From Erysipelothrix sp. (lineage in GTDB: Bacteria; Bacillota_I; Bacilli_A; Erysipelotrichales; Erysipelotrichaceae): a stretch of 5,062 bases of DNA. Positions 4,984-5,062 of the stretch are shown here, one piece after another. The notes beneath the pieces were generated by a model, which was not told where the DNA came from, did no database searches, and saw only the letters and a program-made list of their open reading frames with translations. Position 1 is the stretch's first letter, and every line of letters starts with the position of its first letter. Both the position numbers and the translations under genes were made by a program. Location of the stretch: contig JAAZEC010000095.1 in assembly GCA_012512495.1 (NCBI GenBank), positions 1 to 5,062 on the forward strand. Direction: 5' to 3'.

Positions 4984-4998
4984 AGGCCGCAATGGCCT
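4984..4998 (+). other. Small leader hairpin before the last gene
   Basis: AGGCC (4984-4988) and GGCCT (4994-4998) form a 5-bp stem with loop GCAAT, ending four bases before the ribosome binding site. If the promoter at 4947-4975 is real, this hairpin would be at the very 5' end of the transcript, where it could protect the message or tune initiation. This may be chance. Confidence 0.3.
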
Positions 4999-5013
4999 AT
5001 AAGAGGAAAGCCA

Positions 5014-5062
5014 GTGCAGGACGATGAAACTCTCTATCGTGTATATCTGGAAGGCGATGAAG
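5014..5062 (+). CDS. Start of putative sigma-70-family factor (partial)
   Basis: Only the first 16 codons are present: GTG start, then QDDETLYRVYLEGDE, running off the right edge. GAGGA (5003-5007) lies 6 nt before the GTG, and an in-frame TAG at 4981 with no other start between supports this choice. The string DETLYRVYLEGDE resembles the N-terminus (start of region 2) of small sigma-70/ECF-like factors of Bacillota, which typically read LYxxYLxGDExA followed by a region 2 helix. With so few residues this remains tentative. An overlapping ATG at 5024 in another frame also stays open to the window edge (MKLSIVYIWKAMK), but it has no spaced ribosome binding site. Confidence 0.5.
   Translation, partial: MQDDETLYRVYLEGDE

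Noticed and set aside
4799..5002. A 67-residue plus-strand open frame starting with GTG in the repeat
   Set aside because: It runs through the dispersed repeat, the IS3-type end and the promoter of the next gene, is proline-rich without family resemblance, and has no ribosome binding site.
1..5062. CRISPR array, tRNA or rRNA gene
   Set aside because: No regularly spaced repeat series and no tRNA cloverleaf or rRNA signature was seen.

Overview
The window looks like chromosomal DNA of a low-to-mid GC Bacillota species, probably on the clostridial side. The signs are strong AGGAGG-type ribosome binding sites, TTG and GTG starts, an AT-rich non-coding background, and protein families common in that phylum. 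I cannot name the genus. Almost every gene is separated from the next by non-coding DNA holding repeat fragments or remnants, which is typical of an accessory or defence region that is repeatedly rearranged.

Layout from left to right: (1) the 3' end of a type I restriction endonuclease subunit (HsdR), plus strand, stop at 383. (2) A convergent gap with two copies of a small GTGCCAGRCAC-type repeat. (3) A minus-strand two-gene unit read from 2613 down to 518. Its first gene is an XRE-family DNA-binding protein with two zinc ribbons. Its second, 14 bp downstream, is a membrane-anchored protein with a cytoplasmic zinc ribbon and three predicted external bacterial Ig-like (BIG2) domains. (4) A 367-bp divergent intergenic region with five AGTAT pentamers upstream of the regulator and a sigma-A-type promoter pointing right. 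(5) A broken peptidase S66 (LD-carboxypeptidase) gene, 2981-3322, which keeps only the N-terminal third. (6) A complete 325-codon gene, 3535-4512, encoding a two-domain protein that ends in a DUF3883/PD-(D/E)XK nuclease-like domain. This is the best candidate for a restriction or defence effector here. (7) A 500-bp non-coding stretch with a hairpin, a strong intrinsic terminator, another repeat copy, an orphan IS3-family terminal repeat and a promoter. (8) The first 16 codons of a gene that reads like a small sigma-70-family factor, cut by the window edge.

How the parts may work together: HsdR and the DUF3883 protein both fit a DNA-restriction island. HsdR would cut unmodified DNA with HsdM/HsdS encoded outside the window. 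The DUF3883 protein plausibly recognises DNA through its N-terminal domain and cuts it through its C-terminal domain. The regulator/BIG2 pair lies between them. Its architecture suggests a cytoplasmic regulator coupled to an envelope protein, but no function can be assigned from sequence alone. The clearest unexplained patterns are the zinc-ribbon pair, the short repeats at the module boundaries, and the nested hairpin/terminator element near 4685-4775.
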